Positions 1 through 10,875 are shown, counted from the stretch's first letter. The stretch is 64,000 nt of DNA from Tetrapyrgos nigripes (GCA_013368315.1 JAACJM010000029.1:434001-498000), one strand, 5' to 3'. Made by a program: numbers and translations. The notes: generated from the letters alone by a model not told the origin.

Positions 1-692
1 CCTCAGTTTATCAATGCGTAACTCCTCGGCGTCGATATCCTCATCTTCTCCACCTAAGCCCAGCAGACCCCCGCTTTCATGAGAAGAATCGAAAAGAAAC
101 TCGAAAGCCTCGCCGAAACCTTGCCCGGTGTAGAGGTATTCGAGTTCGTTGGCGAAGAGGGCGGGGGTTATGGAAGCGTGGAGACGGAGGGGATTAGCAG
201 CCGAATTGGGCTGGGGAGTTGTGCGGCCAGAGGTGTTGGCTGTTATTGTGGATGGAGCCGGGGAAGCGCGGAACGGGGAGGGTGAGGGGGTCCGGGAGAG
301 AGCCATGGACATGTCGAGGCCTAGTGCGCCTGGGGCTTTGAAATAGCGAGATTGGAAGGAGGGAGGGGCACGGGCGTAGACGATGGCTGTAGCATTGTTA
401 GAGAAAGCTGCTGCAAAGTCAAGGTAGACAAACCCTTGTGCCCCCAAACCTCCTCGACATGGTCCTCATCCTCTCCGACTTCCCATACTACATCCGGAAA
501 CCTGTCCTTCGCGCCATGAAACAGACTCTCCAGGTCGTTTTGCCAGACTTCGGTCGACCGAATCATGGATTCCTGGAAGGACGGGGCCGACGTCGATGTC
601 GACGTCGACGCCGACGCTGGGGTCGCTGTTGCGGTGGTAAAGGTGGCAGACGTCAGCGTAGACGCTGTGGAAAGCGTATTTCCAGCTGCCAT
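1..692 (-). CDS. BTB/POZ-domain protein, 5' part (runs off the left edge)
   Basis: I chose the ATG at 692 because the only upstream in-frame start is TTG. Exon 1 is 434-692, a 47 bp intron (387-433, GTTTGT donor, CTCTAAC branch-like motif) follows, and exon 2 continues from 386 past position 1. Splicing converts a frame break into a continuous BTB-like core: FPDVVWEV, then WGHKAIVYARAPPSF, then later ELEYLYTGQGFGEAFEFLF, the usual order of a BTB fold. The first 35 residues are Ser/Thr/Ala-rich low complexity, and a Ser/Pro-rich insert separates the two BTB halves. BTB domains mediate dimerisation or bind cullin-3 ligases. Nothing here shows the partner. The 3' part is outside the window, so the rest of the domain order is unknown. 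Confidence 0.72.
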
Positions 693-946
693 CCTCGCCA
701 ATTTTCAAACAAAACAACCAGAAAATAAAGTGAAGCCGTTGTCGTCGATAAACAAACACGTGGTTACCCGATGGGTTAGGGTTCCTCTGTCCTTTTTTCA
801 CACCAGGCACTCTTTATCATTCCCTCTCCTTCTTCGGAGCCTTTAGATGGACTCTAATATCTCTGCTTTTGTCCACTTCCATTCCTTGCTTTCCAGGAAG
901 TAACTCTGGACGGCATGAGGTGCGACAACCCATACTTTTTATCATC

Positions 947-1018
947 GCCCGCTTAGCTCAGTGGTAGAGCGCGCCACTCGTAATGGTGAGGTCGGTTGTT
1001 CAATCCAGCCAGCGGGCA
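947..1018 (+). tRNA. tRNA-Thr (anticodon CGU)
   Basis: The sequence folds as a complete intron-less 72-nt tRNA. The acceptor stem GCCCGCT pairs with AGCGGGC. A D-arm follows. The anticodon arm is CGCCA-CTCGTAA-TGGTG, which places CGT at positions 34-36, and the T-arm is GGTTG-TTCAATC-CAGCC. The discriminator base is A. CGU reads ACG (Thr) codons. It lies about 255 bp upstream of the divergently oriented BTB gene. Confidence 0.93.
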
Positions 1019-1029
1019 ATGTCTCCTGG

Positions 1030-1034
1030 TTTTT
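1030..1034 (+). terminator. RNA polymerase III terminator of the tRNA
   Basis: A run of five T residues starts 12 bp after the tRNA discriminator base, the usual position of a Pol III stop signal. Confidence 0.75.
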
Positions 1035-1799
1035 GATCAATCTGCCGGCCATTCTCTCAACTCAAGCCGATTAGATGTGATCGAGGCTTCAGCAGTCAGC
1101 ATCAAAAATAGCTGAAAGCCAGTACGAGGACGAGATTGTGAGTGGTTGCTTTTTGCCGTTCTTCTTTCTGACTCGCTCTTTATGCATAGCGCTAAAGTCT
1201 TGCAACGTCAGTGACACATCTTCCATTCCAATATCATCTGGATTCCGAGGGATACAGCAGTGTCCAAGTACGGAACCGATGCGACTCGGACTCGAAAGAT
1301 ACTTAGTGTGCTTGCTAGTACTTTCTACTTACCTTGAAGCGAAGGTAGTATTGTGGCGGAGACGATTAACTACTCGCCATGACTGGACTGTGTAGCCCAT
1401 ACCCTCCTTCGTGAATCGTTCACTGATGACATCAAGCCAGGACACGGCCGCACAAATTGAATCTTTCCCGGTTCAACCGTTCATGAATGTTGAATCCTCC
1501 CCCCACATTGATATCGTTCCGAATCTTCTCTCCTCATCGTTAATCCTACTTTTCCTCACGAGTAAGTAGTATGCCTTCTTGCTTTCTCCCATCCGAATCC
1601 AGGTGTTTTGGTGACTCGGAGGTCCCGTTTACTAAGGAACAACTAAGGAGTCCTGCTTCAACTGACAACTGTCGGGTGGACAGTGACTAGTGACTGTGTA
1701 TTTTGGATCAGATCTAGGTGGTTGTCGATGTTATACTTTGGAATCAGCCAACAATCAGCTACTTAGTACTTACTCAGGACTTACAAAAGTTACCATTAT
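1035..1799. other. Intergenic, nothing recognised
   Basis: Short open frames occur on both strands, but none has a credible start, splice pattern or recognisable motif. I see no transposon ends here. Confidence 0.5.
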
Positions 1800-2202
1800 A
1801 AGGATTCTCCTTTGCTTCAAAGTTCTAAGTGTAGATTTGTGAGTAGTGATGATGGGGGAGGGAAAGACGGCACCGAGTCTAAACAGAGAACAAGGATCTT
1901 AAATATGGCTTCGATATCTATCAGCAAATGTTGTGCAACTTATGACAGTAGTATAGACACACCCGCAGCAAACTTGAAGTTTCGATGCCATGCAGCATCC
2001 TGTTGATCAGGACGGTAGCTGCCGCATCTACTGTCTGTGAAAAATTTCTGATGAAAGCTCAAAATGATCTCAAATCCGCATCTGCTATTACTACGCCCAT
2101 CGTGACCGGCTGCGATTCCATTCGGACTTTAAGTACTCTGGAAATCTATTGCACCCAGACCCTGGAACCCTAAGTATACGAGTGCATCAGCTAAATCTAC
2201 CC
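1800..2202 (-). repeat. Duplicated 3' flank of the PPxY gene family, copy 1
   Basis: This block contains GAGTAGTGATGATGG, then CCGAGTCTAAACAGAGAACA, then GTTGTGCAACTTATGA, and ends at the stop codon of the PPxY gene at 2203. The same order of motifs recurs at 3241-3705 and, split by a transposon, at 12567-12837 plus 17016-17289. The duplicated unit is therefore gene plus downstream flank, not coding sequence alone. Confidence 0.75.
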
Positions 2203-3162
2203 CTACGTATAAGACGGTGGTGATTCTCGTGCCTGTTCACCGTGACCGTGAGCACTATGATCCACATCGCTGTCAACGCCAGGGCTATACCACACTGTCG
2301 AACCCGGTCGGATCACTGACGTCACAGTTACCCTTGACACTTCTCCCTCAGGCTGACCCGCAGGCTCCAGGCCCCTGCTCCCTCCGAGTCGTTTTGGAGG
2401 ACGCGCAAAAGTGGCTGAGTCTTGAAAAATAGTAAATGGTTCTACGCCGTTTACTGGTCGCATTGGCTGTAAGGGTGGCGGTGGCGGTGGCGGTAACGGT
2501 GACATTAGATATTGAAACTTTCTTGCTCGGGCAACGGTACGACGTCGACGATAAAGAAAGCAGGCTACAATTATGATAGTGACAATGACCCCAAGACCAC
2601 CCATGAGACCTCCTATAAGTCCTGGGAGGGATATTGACTGGGAACCTGGACTGGTCACACTAGCAGAGTTTTGGTTTGGTGGACTTATAAACGAAAAGAT
2701 GAGACATAGTCAGGGTAGTTAGCAGGATTTTTACCTCAGTGATGAAGGGCTTTAGTGGTTATGGGTTTTTGAAATTTCAGACATATTCAGTGATTTTAGT
2801 CCATACTCTTCAAGATACAATGTAGGAAAAACTGCACTCACATAACAGTGGTTACTGTGACTGTGCTTCCGGCCCCAACGTTTGTTACAGGTGGGCTAGT
2901 ACTAAAATTTGAATGGAATCAATAGTTCTTCAGATATTGAAAGCAAACCTTACCTAGAACCTTTCTCTGGATCAGGCTCAGTAATATCTACTAATGCTAC
3001 CGCTGTTTCCCCGGCAACAACTGTCTGCGCATGCACCTTCCTAAAATTGACTTGGATGATAATGAACTTCAGGAGAATGAGATTTCTGACACTGTAAATA
3101 GCATGGGAGATTAGTGAGAGCCAATGGTAATTCTGGCAGTGGTGATTTGCGACTCACAGCAT
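2203..3162 (-). CDS. PPxY-tailed single-pass membrane protein, copy A
   Basis: The hand-spliced model has exons 3158-3162 (5 coding nt), 2954-3091, 2842-2901, 2735-2749 (15 nt) and 2203-2683. All have GT-AG borders, and the phases sum to 233 codons including the stop (232 aa). The product starts with a hydrophobic signal peptide (MLVRNLILLKFIIIQ, cleavage near VHAQ). A short Ser/Thr-rich ectodomain with a TVTVTT motif follows, then a membrane span near residues 90-115 (LIGGLMGGLGVIVTIIIVAC) with an RRRR stop-transfer. The cytoplasmic tail carries an eight-proline run and ends PPSYT, a PPxY motif recognised by WW domains. The family is not named. By analogy with other PY-motif membrane proteins the tail may recruit a Rsp5/Nedd4 ubiquitin ligase (inference). 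The 5-nt first exon is the least certain part. Confidence 0.68.
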
Positions 3163-3240
3163 CTGACTAGCTTTGATATAATGATAACTGCTTCTAGGCT
3201 TTTTATCACAGTGGGCAGATAATTGGAAAGAGAGGAAGAT

Positions 3241-3705
3241 GGTTGGAGCCTTTGAGACTTGTGAGTAGTGATGATGGAGGAAGAGAATGCACCGAGTCTA
3301 AACGAAGGACAAGGTTCTTAAATATGTTTTCCTATGAAATGTTGATCAGCAGAATAAGGCTCCAACTGAAGCTGTTACATACATCAGCAAGTGCTGTCCA
3401 ACTTATGATGGTAGTATAGACACATCCACAACAAGGTTTCGATGGTCTGCTGGCTGTGAAAGATGCGAGGAAGGGCTGATGAAAGCTCAAAATAATATCA
3501 AATCCACGTCTGCTCATCGTGATTGGCAGAGATTCCATTTGGACTATAAGGACTCTGTAAATCTATTGCACCCAGGCTGTGGCATATTTATACAAGATTC
3601 AAAATGTCCCGGAACCCTAAGCATATAAGTGTATCAACTAAAGCTACCCTAACGTATCTTCGAATCATTGAAGTATACATCGTCATTTGATATACTACGT
3701 CGACG
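3241..3705 (-). repeat. Duplicated 3' flank of the PPxY gene family, copy 2
   Basis: The motif order matches 1800-2202 (GAGTAGTGATGATGG, CCGAGTCTAAACG, CCAACTTATGATGG). It leads directly into the truncated C-terminal coding end of the broken gene copy at 3706. It lies immediately upstream of copy A, which shows the head-to-tail arrangement. Confidence 0.7.
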
Positions 3706-3989
3706 TATAATTCAGCTGCAATTCGCTGAAAGTCGAGTCTTCACGGTTGTTATCCATGACACATGTTGACCAAGTTGTAACGATTGCCTTGGTCCGTAGC
3801 CCGTAGTACTTACATGTTTCACACTTCACACTTCCTTTCACTGATACTTCCTAGTATTTCATATGCTCGTTACTTCTGAGTTCTCTTACTTGTTTCTTAT
3901 GATACTTGTCTCATATGATCCGAACTTACAGTACTTAAGCTTGTATTCTAGTAGTAGTACTTCAGTAGAATCAACTCTAGTTTTTCTTC

Positions 3990-5147
3990 TTGTTCTTCAG
4001 TCGTCAGCTCAAAGGGTTTAGCCATAGCCCTTACAGTTTGATTCGACTTTTCCAGAAACTATCAGCTCAACTCACTTCTCCATCTCACTCTTTCATGTTT
4101 CACGGCCCCCAACTCGATCCTTCTCAAGGATTTACATTCGATCCCACCACTGGATCTCACAATCCTATTCCTGGCTTCATTCCCCTGCCAGTCCCTGATG
4201 ATCCTAACGCCCCAGCCACATTCAATCGTGCTGAATACAACATCATTCGAAACACTGTCAACGCTGTTCATTCGTTAGAGAATTTCCAGATACTCGCCAC
4301 TGCTTCTCTTGCTTCGTTGTCAGAGTTTCAGACGAAAACCACGGCTACTCTTCAGGTGCTTCAGCAGAATCAGCCGGATACCAACAACACCCTTCAGCAG
4401 ATCAACGCCACACTAGCTATGCTACCTGAGCCACAGTCACAGCCACCTCCTCCTACCGCTCCTCTTTCTCGGCGTCTCAAGGACATCTCCGTACCTATTA
4501 TGGCGGTTGATAACCGTCCTATCGCTTCTGGTCTTATCACCCAAGAAGTACTCTCAGAGATCCGCGTTGGTACTCATAATGAGTTCCTTTCTCTTTCCAT
4601 TGTTTTAGTTTCGTTTCCTATTATTCTTGGACTTGATTGGTTGCGCCGCCACAATCCTGATATTGATTGGCACGCCAATTCTCTTTCTCTTCATTGTTGC
4701 GGACTCTCTCCTTTATCTCCCTCCACTGTCTATGCCAAAGGCTTCGGTCTTTCGCATTCTCAGACTCTAAATACTACTCATGTTGGATTAGGCTTCGGTC
4801 TAGTCGCGTCACCTTTACTTACTCCTTCACAGACAATTTCTGCTTTCTCTTCTACTTTACCTTTACCTACTACTTCTGCTTCGTTTGAATCTCCCCCTCC
4901 ATCAGGTGTCAAGCCTCGATCGTTCCTTGCCGTCTTCGTTCATCACAATGGCTATGGAAACTCCACTTCTACGAAATTCACTTCGCCTCCCTCACAGTCT
5001 ATAACCGTCCCTGACAGTCCTGATGTGAAGATCCTGAACTCACGTCGTTTCTTTCAACAGTCCAAGGGTTGTCAAATCGCTTACCTACGGTTTTATGACA
5101 GCGGTTCATCGCACTTCCTTCGCGCCACCATCAAATCCTACCCCTGA
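3990..5147 (+). pseudogene. Ty3/gypsy gag-protease fragment
   Basis: The 385-codon open frame begins with a gag-like N-terminus. Near residues 165-170 it jumps to the region that follows the aspartic protease, marked by IILGLDWLRRHNPDIDW. The zinc-knuckle and the protease catalytic Asp-Thr/Ser-Gly are missing, so an internal deletion has fused the two ends in frame. The stop at 5145-5147 separates it from RT, which continues immediately downstream. Confidence 0.7.
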
Positions 5148-5149
5148 CC

Positions 5150-5870
5150 CTCCCTCCGGACACCCCACCTCCTCCTATTAGTCACAGCCCTCTCTCTGAT
5201 CCTGACGAGGATTTATCGCCATATGTCCCTCTGCATTACCGATCGTACATAGATTCGGTCTTCAAAGTCTCTGATTTCGGCCATTTACCCGAGCATCACC
5301 ACAACGACATCGAGATCGAGCTAGAAGAAGGGAAAACACATCACCTTACAGAGCAGGAAAGGCAGGCAACTGCTGAGTACGTTCACAATAACCTCCATCA
5401 TGGTCACATTCGAACCTCCTCTTCCTCTGCCGGCGCTCCAATTCTTTTCATCCGTAAAAAGACTGGAGAAATCCGTCTTTGCGTGGACTACCGAGGATTA
5501 AACGCCATCACACGCAAAAATCGCTATCCACTTCCATTGGTTGACGACTTAATCGACCGTGTACGCGGTTGTAGTCTTTTCCATCATAGATCTCAATCAG
5601 CATATGCTCATCTTCGTGTACGCGAAGGTGACGATTGGAAAACAGCATTTCGCACTCATCTCGGCTTATTCGAACATCTCATCGTCCCCTACAGTCTTAC
5701 GAACGCTCCAGCTGCCTGGCAATCATTCAAGAGGTTCTCTTTGATATCATCGACGTTTGCTGCGTTGTCTACCTAGACGACATCCTGGCCTTTTCCCACA
5801 CTCCAGAAGAACACCAAGAGCACGTTAGGATGGTTTTGGACTGTCTTTGCGACGCCTCATTATATGCTAA
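5150..5870 (+). pseudogene. Ty3/gypsy reverse transcriptase, N-terminal part
   Basis: Visible RT motifs are LCVDYRGLNAITRKNRYPLP, LTNAPAAWQ and the catalytic YLDDIL. Near 5580 the FSIIDL motif is in a different frame from the following SAYAHLRV, which implies two compensating small indels. A further break near 5730 moves YLDDIL to another frame. The domain is then cut by a DNA transposon at 5871. Confidence 0.8.
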
Positions 5871-6838
5871 ATTTTAAGGCTCCAACCTGTTAGATACTTG
5901 TTACAGTTTTTGAGGTAACTAATAAGTAATAGGTATAATATGTTATAACATGTTATTAACTAGTTATAACAGCTTTTTTTTCTGAGCTTTGATTTTGCCA
6001 ACACCAAGCTTGTGTCTGATGAGTAGTTAGTCTGTGAGGGTACTGTACCATTTCCTTCAATCCGGCAGGTCACATGTCACAGTCTTCCCAGTTTGTCTGA
6101 AATGTCACACTTGTCCTAGGTCACAAAGCTATCTGCCAGAGGTCCAGTCAAAAAAGGTCACAAATTTTGGGAAAATTGCACATTTTGGCTGGTTTTTTTT
6201 ACTGAATATGACCACTGGTCACAGTTAAACAGCAAGGCTGCTGGAGGTCCCAAACAATTGGCCTGGTCACAGGTCACACCCCCTGCTGGATTGAAGGAAA
6301 TGGTACAGTAATATGAGAACTATTAGAAGCTCGTGCAACAGTTGTGCACAGTGAATTGCATCTAAATGTCTTGAATGACCATCAATTTTGCTAGTGGTGT
6401 ACCTTTATATTCTTCTCTGTAGGGTACATAGAGTGTAGCCTCTGGAAAATGTAAGCTGGCTTTTCATTGTTGACCACTTACCGTTTGCTTCTTTCAGGAC
6501 CAAAGATGAGCCAATGGCACAGTGGTCAGTCAAACTTGCATCCTGAAAGGTTTGTCCAAGGTCATGACCTGACAATCTGATGCTATGAGAGGCATGGAAG
6601 AGAGGAAAATGCTAGTCTCCCCTAGGCAGACTGTCGATACATGTTCCATGTATGGAGTCTGCTAGTATGTGCATCACTTTTTTAAATAGAGTATTAAGAG
6701 CATATCCTCACTTTTGAGGCTCACAGTGGAAATTTTCATTGCAAAAAACTGCTGACTAGTGCCAATGATGAGGCTACAGGAAAGTCTTCGGAAGTTGCCA
6801 GTTATAACAGTATTTAATTGTATTTGGTTGGAGCCTTA
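5871..6838 (+). mobile_element. Non-autonomous DNA transposon inside the RT frame
   Basis: The ends carry the inverted repeat TAAGGCTCCAACC (5875-5887, complement 6826-6838). The host sequence ATGCTAA occurs at 5864-5870 and 6839-6845. Removing the insert together with one copy restores continuous RT sequence (LYA then NPRKCEF). The approximately 965 bp insert codes for nothing recognisable and holds another MITE at 6043-6308. The left end has four extra bases (ATTT) between the repeat and the duplicated site, so the exact terminus is uncertain. The 7-8 bp duplication suggests the hAT superfamily. Confidence 0.7.
6043..6308 (+). mobile_element. 266-bp MITE with TA target duplication, nested
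   Basis: Perfect or near-perfect 26 bp inverted ends begin CTGTACCATTTCCTTC and are flanked on each side by TA (6041-6042 and 6309-6310). That combination fits a Tc1/mariner-type MITE. The interior contains repeated GGTCACA motifs. A lone matching end (ATGGTACAGTA) occurs near 23237. Confidence 0.7.
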
Positions 6839-6845
6839 ATGCTAA

Positions 6846-8012
6846 TCCTCGCAAATGTGAATTTGACCGTTCCGAGGTTGAATTCCTTGGATATATCGTT
6901 AGCGCCGCAGGCCTAAAGATGAATCCGAAGAAGCTATCAATAATCGTCAATTGGCCCGAGCCCAAAACTCTTAAGGAGTTACAATCATTCCTAGGGTTTA
7001 CCAATTTTTATTGCCAGATCATTATTCCAAAATAGCTCTCCCTCTTACAGATCTCACTCGAAAATCCTCCTCCTTTCATTTCAACGACTCCGCGAGATCA
7101 GCATTTCAGGAACTTCAGAAACATTTTACAACTGCCCCTGTCTTATCACACTTCCAACCATCATCTCCTATTACCCTCGCTGCCGACGCCTCTGACTTCG
7201 CCATCTCCTCCGTACTTCAACAACCTGACTCTTCAGGTCACCTCCATCCCGTCGCATTCTTTTCTCGCAAGCTATCCCCATCCGAAATCAACTACGATAT
7301 TCATGTTAAAGAACTCCTCGCCATCATCGAATCCTTTAAAGAATTCCGCCACTGGCTCTCAGGCTCACCATTTCCCATTCGGATCACTTGTGATCACAAG
7401 AACCTCGAATATTTCATGCGGTCGCAACTACTTAATCGTCGACAGGCTCGTTGGGCCATGTTCCTTTCGGAATTCGATTTTCAACTTCACTGGGCACCTG
7501 GTCATGAAAATGTAGCAGATGCAGCTTCAAGACGGGCAGATTATGTGCCTCAGAAAGAGGATGAAATCAACCAGATCCAGCTACGTACTGTTCTTTCCAA
7601 CTACAACACTTCTCCCCTATTCCACAATAATTCCCTTCCACCATCTTCACTCTCTCTCAACCTTCTTTTCTACAATCGATGCCTTCTCTACAACTCACAC
7701 TTACTCAACCAATTCCTTACCGCATATAGAGAAGATCCGGATTGGAGAATGGCTATTGCAGCCGGAGATTCTTCATTCACACTTCACAACGACCTCGTCT
7801 TTCACAATAACCGACTTTACGTTCCTCCATCACTCCATTCCACCATCGTAGCTTCAAGACATGACAGCGTCATCTCTGGTCACCCAGGCCGTGTTCATAC
7901 CTTAAGTTTAGTCTCTCGAGATTGTTCTTGGCCGGGTATGACTACGTACGTTAGACGTTATGCTGAAGCATGTGACACTTGTTCCCACATCAAGGCTCCG
8001 CGCCACAAACCC
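6846..8012 (+). pseudogene. Ty3/gypsy RT C-terminus, RNase H and integrase zinc domain
   Basis: After the insertion the frame resumes at NPRKCEF and continues through FLGYIVSAAGLKMNP. RNase H follows (LAADASDFAISSVL, FFSRKLSPSEINYDIHVKEL, ENVADAASRR), then the integrase HHCC domain (HDSVISGHPG ... CDTCSHI). A frame change occurs near 7000-7010. A tetranucleotide expansion at 8013 then stops the frame before the integrase core. Confidence 0.8.
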
Positions 8013-8040
8013 TAGTTAGTTAGTTAGTTAGTTAGTTAGA
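8013..8040 (+). repeat. (TAGT)n microsatellite within the integrase reading frame
   Basis: About seven TAGT units directly follow the codons for RHKP, and the first TAG acts as a stop. Related elements code for an uninterrupted linker here, so the expansion probably arose after the copy died. Confidence 0.8.
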
Positions 8041-8097
8041 TTACATGATCTACTACAACCTCTTTCCATCCCCCATCAGCCCTGGCAAGCCATCACT

Positions 8098-8765
8098 ATG
8101 GATTTCATTGTGAAATTACCAGAATCACACGGTTACGACTCTATTCTAGTCGTATGCGACAGACTCACCCGTGCAGCTCATTTTATTCCGTGTCGTGAAT
8201 CCATGACCGCCTCTGAACTCGCTTGGATCTTTATTGATCGTGTATTTCGACTGCATGGTCTTCTACAATCCATCATTTCGGATCGAGGTTCACTCTTCGT
8301 CTCTAATTTCTGGAGCGCATTACTCAGCCACCTTTCCATTGATGCGAAAACTTCCACCGCCTATCACGCTCAAACGGACGGTCTCACCGAACGAACAAAT
8401 CAGACATTGGAAACGCACTTACGGGCTTACGTCTCGTACCAACAGGACGATTGGATTGACTATCTTCCCTTAGCCGAATTCGCTTTCAATAATCACGAAA
8501 ATCTCTACCAAACACACTCCCTTCTTCGCAAATCTTGGATATACTTTCCAACCAACTCTTACCGCTCTTTCCACTATTCCCGCAGCCGACGATCTTGCCA
8601 AATGACTGGAAATCATTCATTCCGAATTAAAGGCTGAACTCGCGCACGTTCAGGAGCACCAAGCAAAATATTACGACAAGCGCCACACGCCACAACCAAC
8701 ATTCAAGGAAGGGCAACTCGTATGGCTCCTTCGTCATAACATACGCTCCACGAGACCATCAGAAA
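8098..8765 (+). pseudogene. Ty3/gypsy integrase catalytic core
   Basis: The DDE core is visible: Asp in MDFIVKLP, Asp in SDRGSLF and Glu in TDGLTERTNQ. Frame shifts near 8505-8640 separate it from the C-terminal segment FKEGQLVWLLRHNI at about 8704-8745. Sequence then switches abruptly to PPxY-gene DNA at 8766. Confidence 0.8.
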
Positions 8766-8811
8766 GTAAGTCGGCGGCAATTCGTTGAAAGTCGACTCTT
8801 CATGATTATTA

Positions 8812-9786
8812 CTGGGGTAAAAAGCCATCGCTTCGCGTGGCAAGCTACGAGGCCTGTTCAATAAAGCCAAAATTTTACTCTTATATTGACTACGCTGCAG
8901 CTGCTGAGAGAAAGAGAGCTAAAACAACGAAAGAGGATTTGAAGACAAGAATTACGAGGTTTGTACTCGATGTGAATGCAAGCTTGAGGAGTGGAGGAAT
9001 AGGCACACCCAGCACTAACCAATATTCATTGGCCAAAAGTTAGTTCAGAAAGGTCAAAAATTCGAGGGACCAGGAAACTCATTTGGAAACTCAAGGTTTT
9101 CGTGCTTCAGAAATCTATCGGAAGCGGATCCGAGCCAATCGGATCGCTTGCCGAGGCTTCGGAAATTTAAAGTTTTCGAATCCATTTTCGAGCACCAAAG
9201 ATTTGATGTTTCCTAATTAACTTCTGGACACGGGATATTGGTTACTGCTGGGTGTGAGGGCAGTGGACATTGTCGACGCTGGCAGTGAAAACGAGAGAGT
9301 CGACACGCTGCCAGCTGGCATGACGTTTGCATGATGTTGTGGTTGTCGACACCAAGGGCGGCAATGCATATTTGCGATGGTTGTTCTGCAGACTTAAATC
9401 ACGAGTTTTTCTCATGATTTCTAGCCTGAAAAAAAGTCAAAGTATTTGGTGCTGAGATGCCAGCTTTAAATGGAAAGCCGGTATTTCAGCGGCAAATACT
9501 GGCAGATATTCTGACCTTTTTCAGGCTAGAAATTGCGAGAAAAACTCGTGATTTAAGTCTGCAGAAAAACCATCACAAATATGCATCGCCGCCCTTGGTG
9601 CGACAGAAAGGCCTCGCGTTGATCCGAGGAAGCCGTGAACAACGTCATGGGTTTTTGATGAGTCTCGACCGTGATTCCAGATGAGCGCCCAATGAGCGCC
9701 AACGAACAGGGGTGGGAGTTTGAACCCGTAGAAAAGATCTGGGAGGTCGCTACGACATAAATTAACTCAGCCTAAAGGCCTCGTAA
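8812..9786 (-). mobile_element. Helitron/helentron-like non-autonomous element A
   Basis: Read on the minus strand, the 5' end is TTACGAGGCCTTTAGGC. Near the 3' end lie the inverted copy AGGCCTCGTA, a hairpin (GCCACGCGAAGCGATGGC) and a terminus ACCCCAG. The flanks are A on one side and T on the other. Compared with paralogous empty sites (3740-3760 and 17335-17350), the element sits between A and T with no target duplication. Terminal hairpin, subterminal inverted repeats and A|T insertion are Helitron/helentron features. There are no Rep or helicase codons, so it would be non-autonomous. The terminus CCAG differs from canonical CTRR. Confidence 0.6.
9344..9605. repeat. Long inverted repeat (about 95-bp arms) inside element A
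   Basis: The arms 9344-9438 and 9513-9605 are near-complementary (for example CTGCAGACTTAAATCACGAG in one arm and its complement in the other). They are separated by about 74 bp. A transcript would fold into a long hairpin. Confidence 0.8.
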
Positions 9787-9899
9787 TCCTTGACACATGT
9801 TGACCAAGTTCTCATTTCCAAATTGTGATTCCGGACCCATCCAGCCACCATCACCAATCTCTCGACGTGCCACTGCTTGAGAACCACGCTACCAGTGAG

Positions 9900-10875
9900 T
9901 AGGGCTCGGTACCATCCCTGTATCGTATGCTACTCTAGCCAAGACCAAGACGGTACGGGATACACTACGGTATGGCCTATATCAGGCCGTATTGTATACG
10001 GGCGTCGGGTAGTACGGCCGTGATACGGATAGCCTTTTATGGTATGTGTCACTGACCACGTGGGGGTGACAGCTACCAAAATTGGTGGCTCCCAAGATTG
10101 ACCCGAGGCTGCCTTTTCACAAATTGTCCTGGCACATTGTCTAATCGCCCCTGAGGTGCTGTGGGAAGGGTATCCCATTAATTTTGACACATTTCTTACT
10201 GTCCTTGCGGTCCTTGGACCGGACTATCTGCCAGAATGACGCCCAAGGTGAGAGTATTCAGAACTGTTGATGCAAAGTGTAAGTACTAACGTGTTTTGGG
10301 TGTTTCGGCGCATTTATCCACGCCTCAATAATGTATACAGTACGGTATACGGCCCGTACCCATACCAGCAGGGAGTTCTTGTGCAGACAATATGGTACGT
10401 ACTACAGGTACTGTAAAAGAGTAGCGTAGTCTCTTATATTCTGTACAAGTTCAATAAACTCAGAGAGTCAACCTTATGAGATCCAACGGCGTTATCACGA
10501 GTACTGGTAGTGCTCAAGGCAGCTAGTCAGCGTTCGGGTTCTTGATGAAGTCGGTAAGCGCCAAGCTTTACTAACGACCTCAAAGATTCACACTTTGTAA
10601 GAAGGTATAACACTGTAAGAATTTGGTGGTCTATCTAATACACACGAAATGGTATATATACTAGTGTACCTAGGAATAGTAGAGAACCTTCTAGTAGTAA
10701 AGGGAAGATTCTATACAATGAGTCGAGTCATATAGATTAAGTACAGTGATTACTGAAGATAAATGATAATCTAATCAATGCGAGGAGTAAGAAGAAGATA
10801 AGATGAAAGAAATGTATTGGTTCCATTACAGGTACAGCTTGGCTGTGAAAAATACGGGTACGGTACCGAGCCCTA
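9900..10875 (+). mobile_element. hAT-type MITE, 976 bp
   Basis: The element starts TAGGGCTCGGTACC and ends with its complement. Perfect 8-bp target duplications CCAGTGAG lie at 9892-9899 and 10876-10883. Removing the element rejoins sequence matching copy C of the PPxY gene. The interior is rich in TACGG/GTACGG motifs and has no coding capacity. A relative lies at 33498-34152. Confidence 0.88.

Larger units (their letters stand above)
3780..8765 (+). mobile_element. Degenerate Ty3/gypsy retrotransposon
   Basis: The element keeps the gag-PR-RT-RNaseH-integrase order of Ty3/gypsy elements, with several frame breaks and a nested insertion in RT at 5871-6838. A possible 5' LTR/leader remnant (TGTAACGATTGCC onward) lies at 3780-3989. 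No 3' LTR is visible, because the element stops just after the integrase C-terminus and abuts PPxY-gene sequence. It has no chromodomain. It is a dead copy. Confidence 0.85.

Noticed and set aside
321..701. Continuous frame through the BTB intron (ending ISKPQAH)
   Set aside because: It loses the BTB core. A 47-bp GT-AG intron restores the conserved GHKAIVYARAPPSF segment. Its apparent start is TTG.
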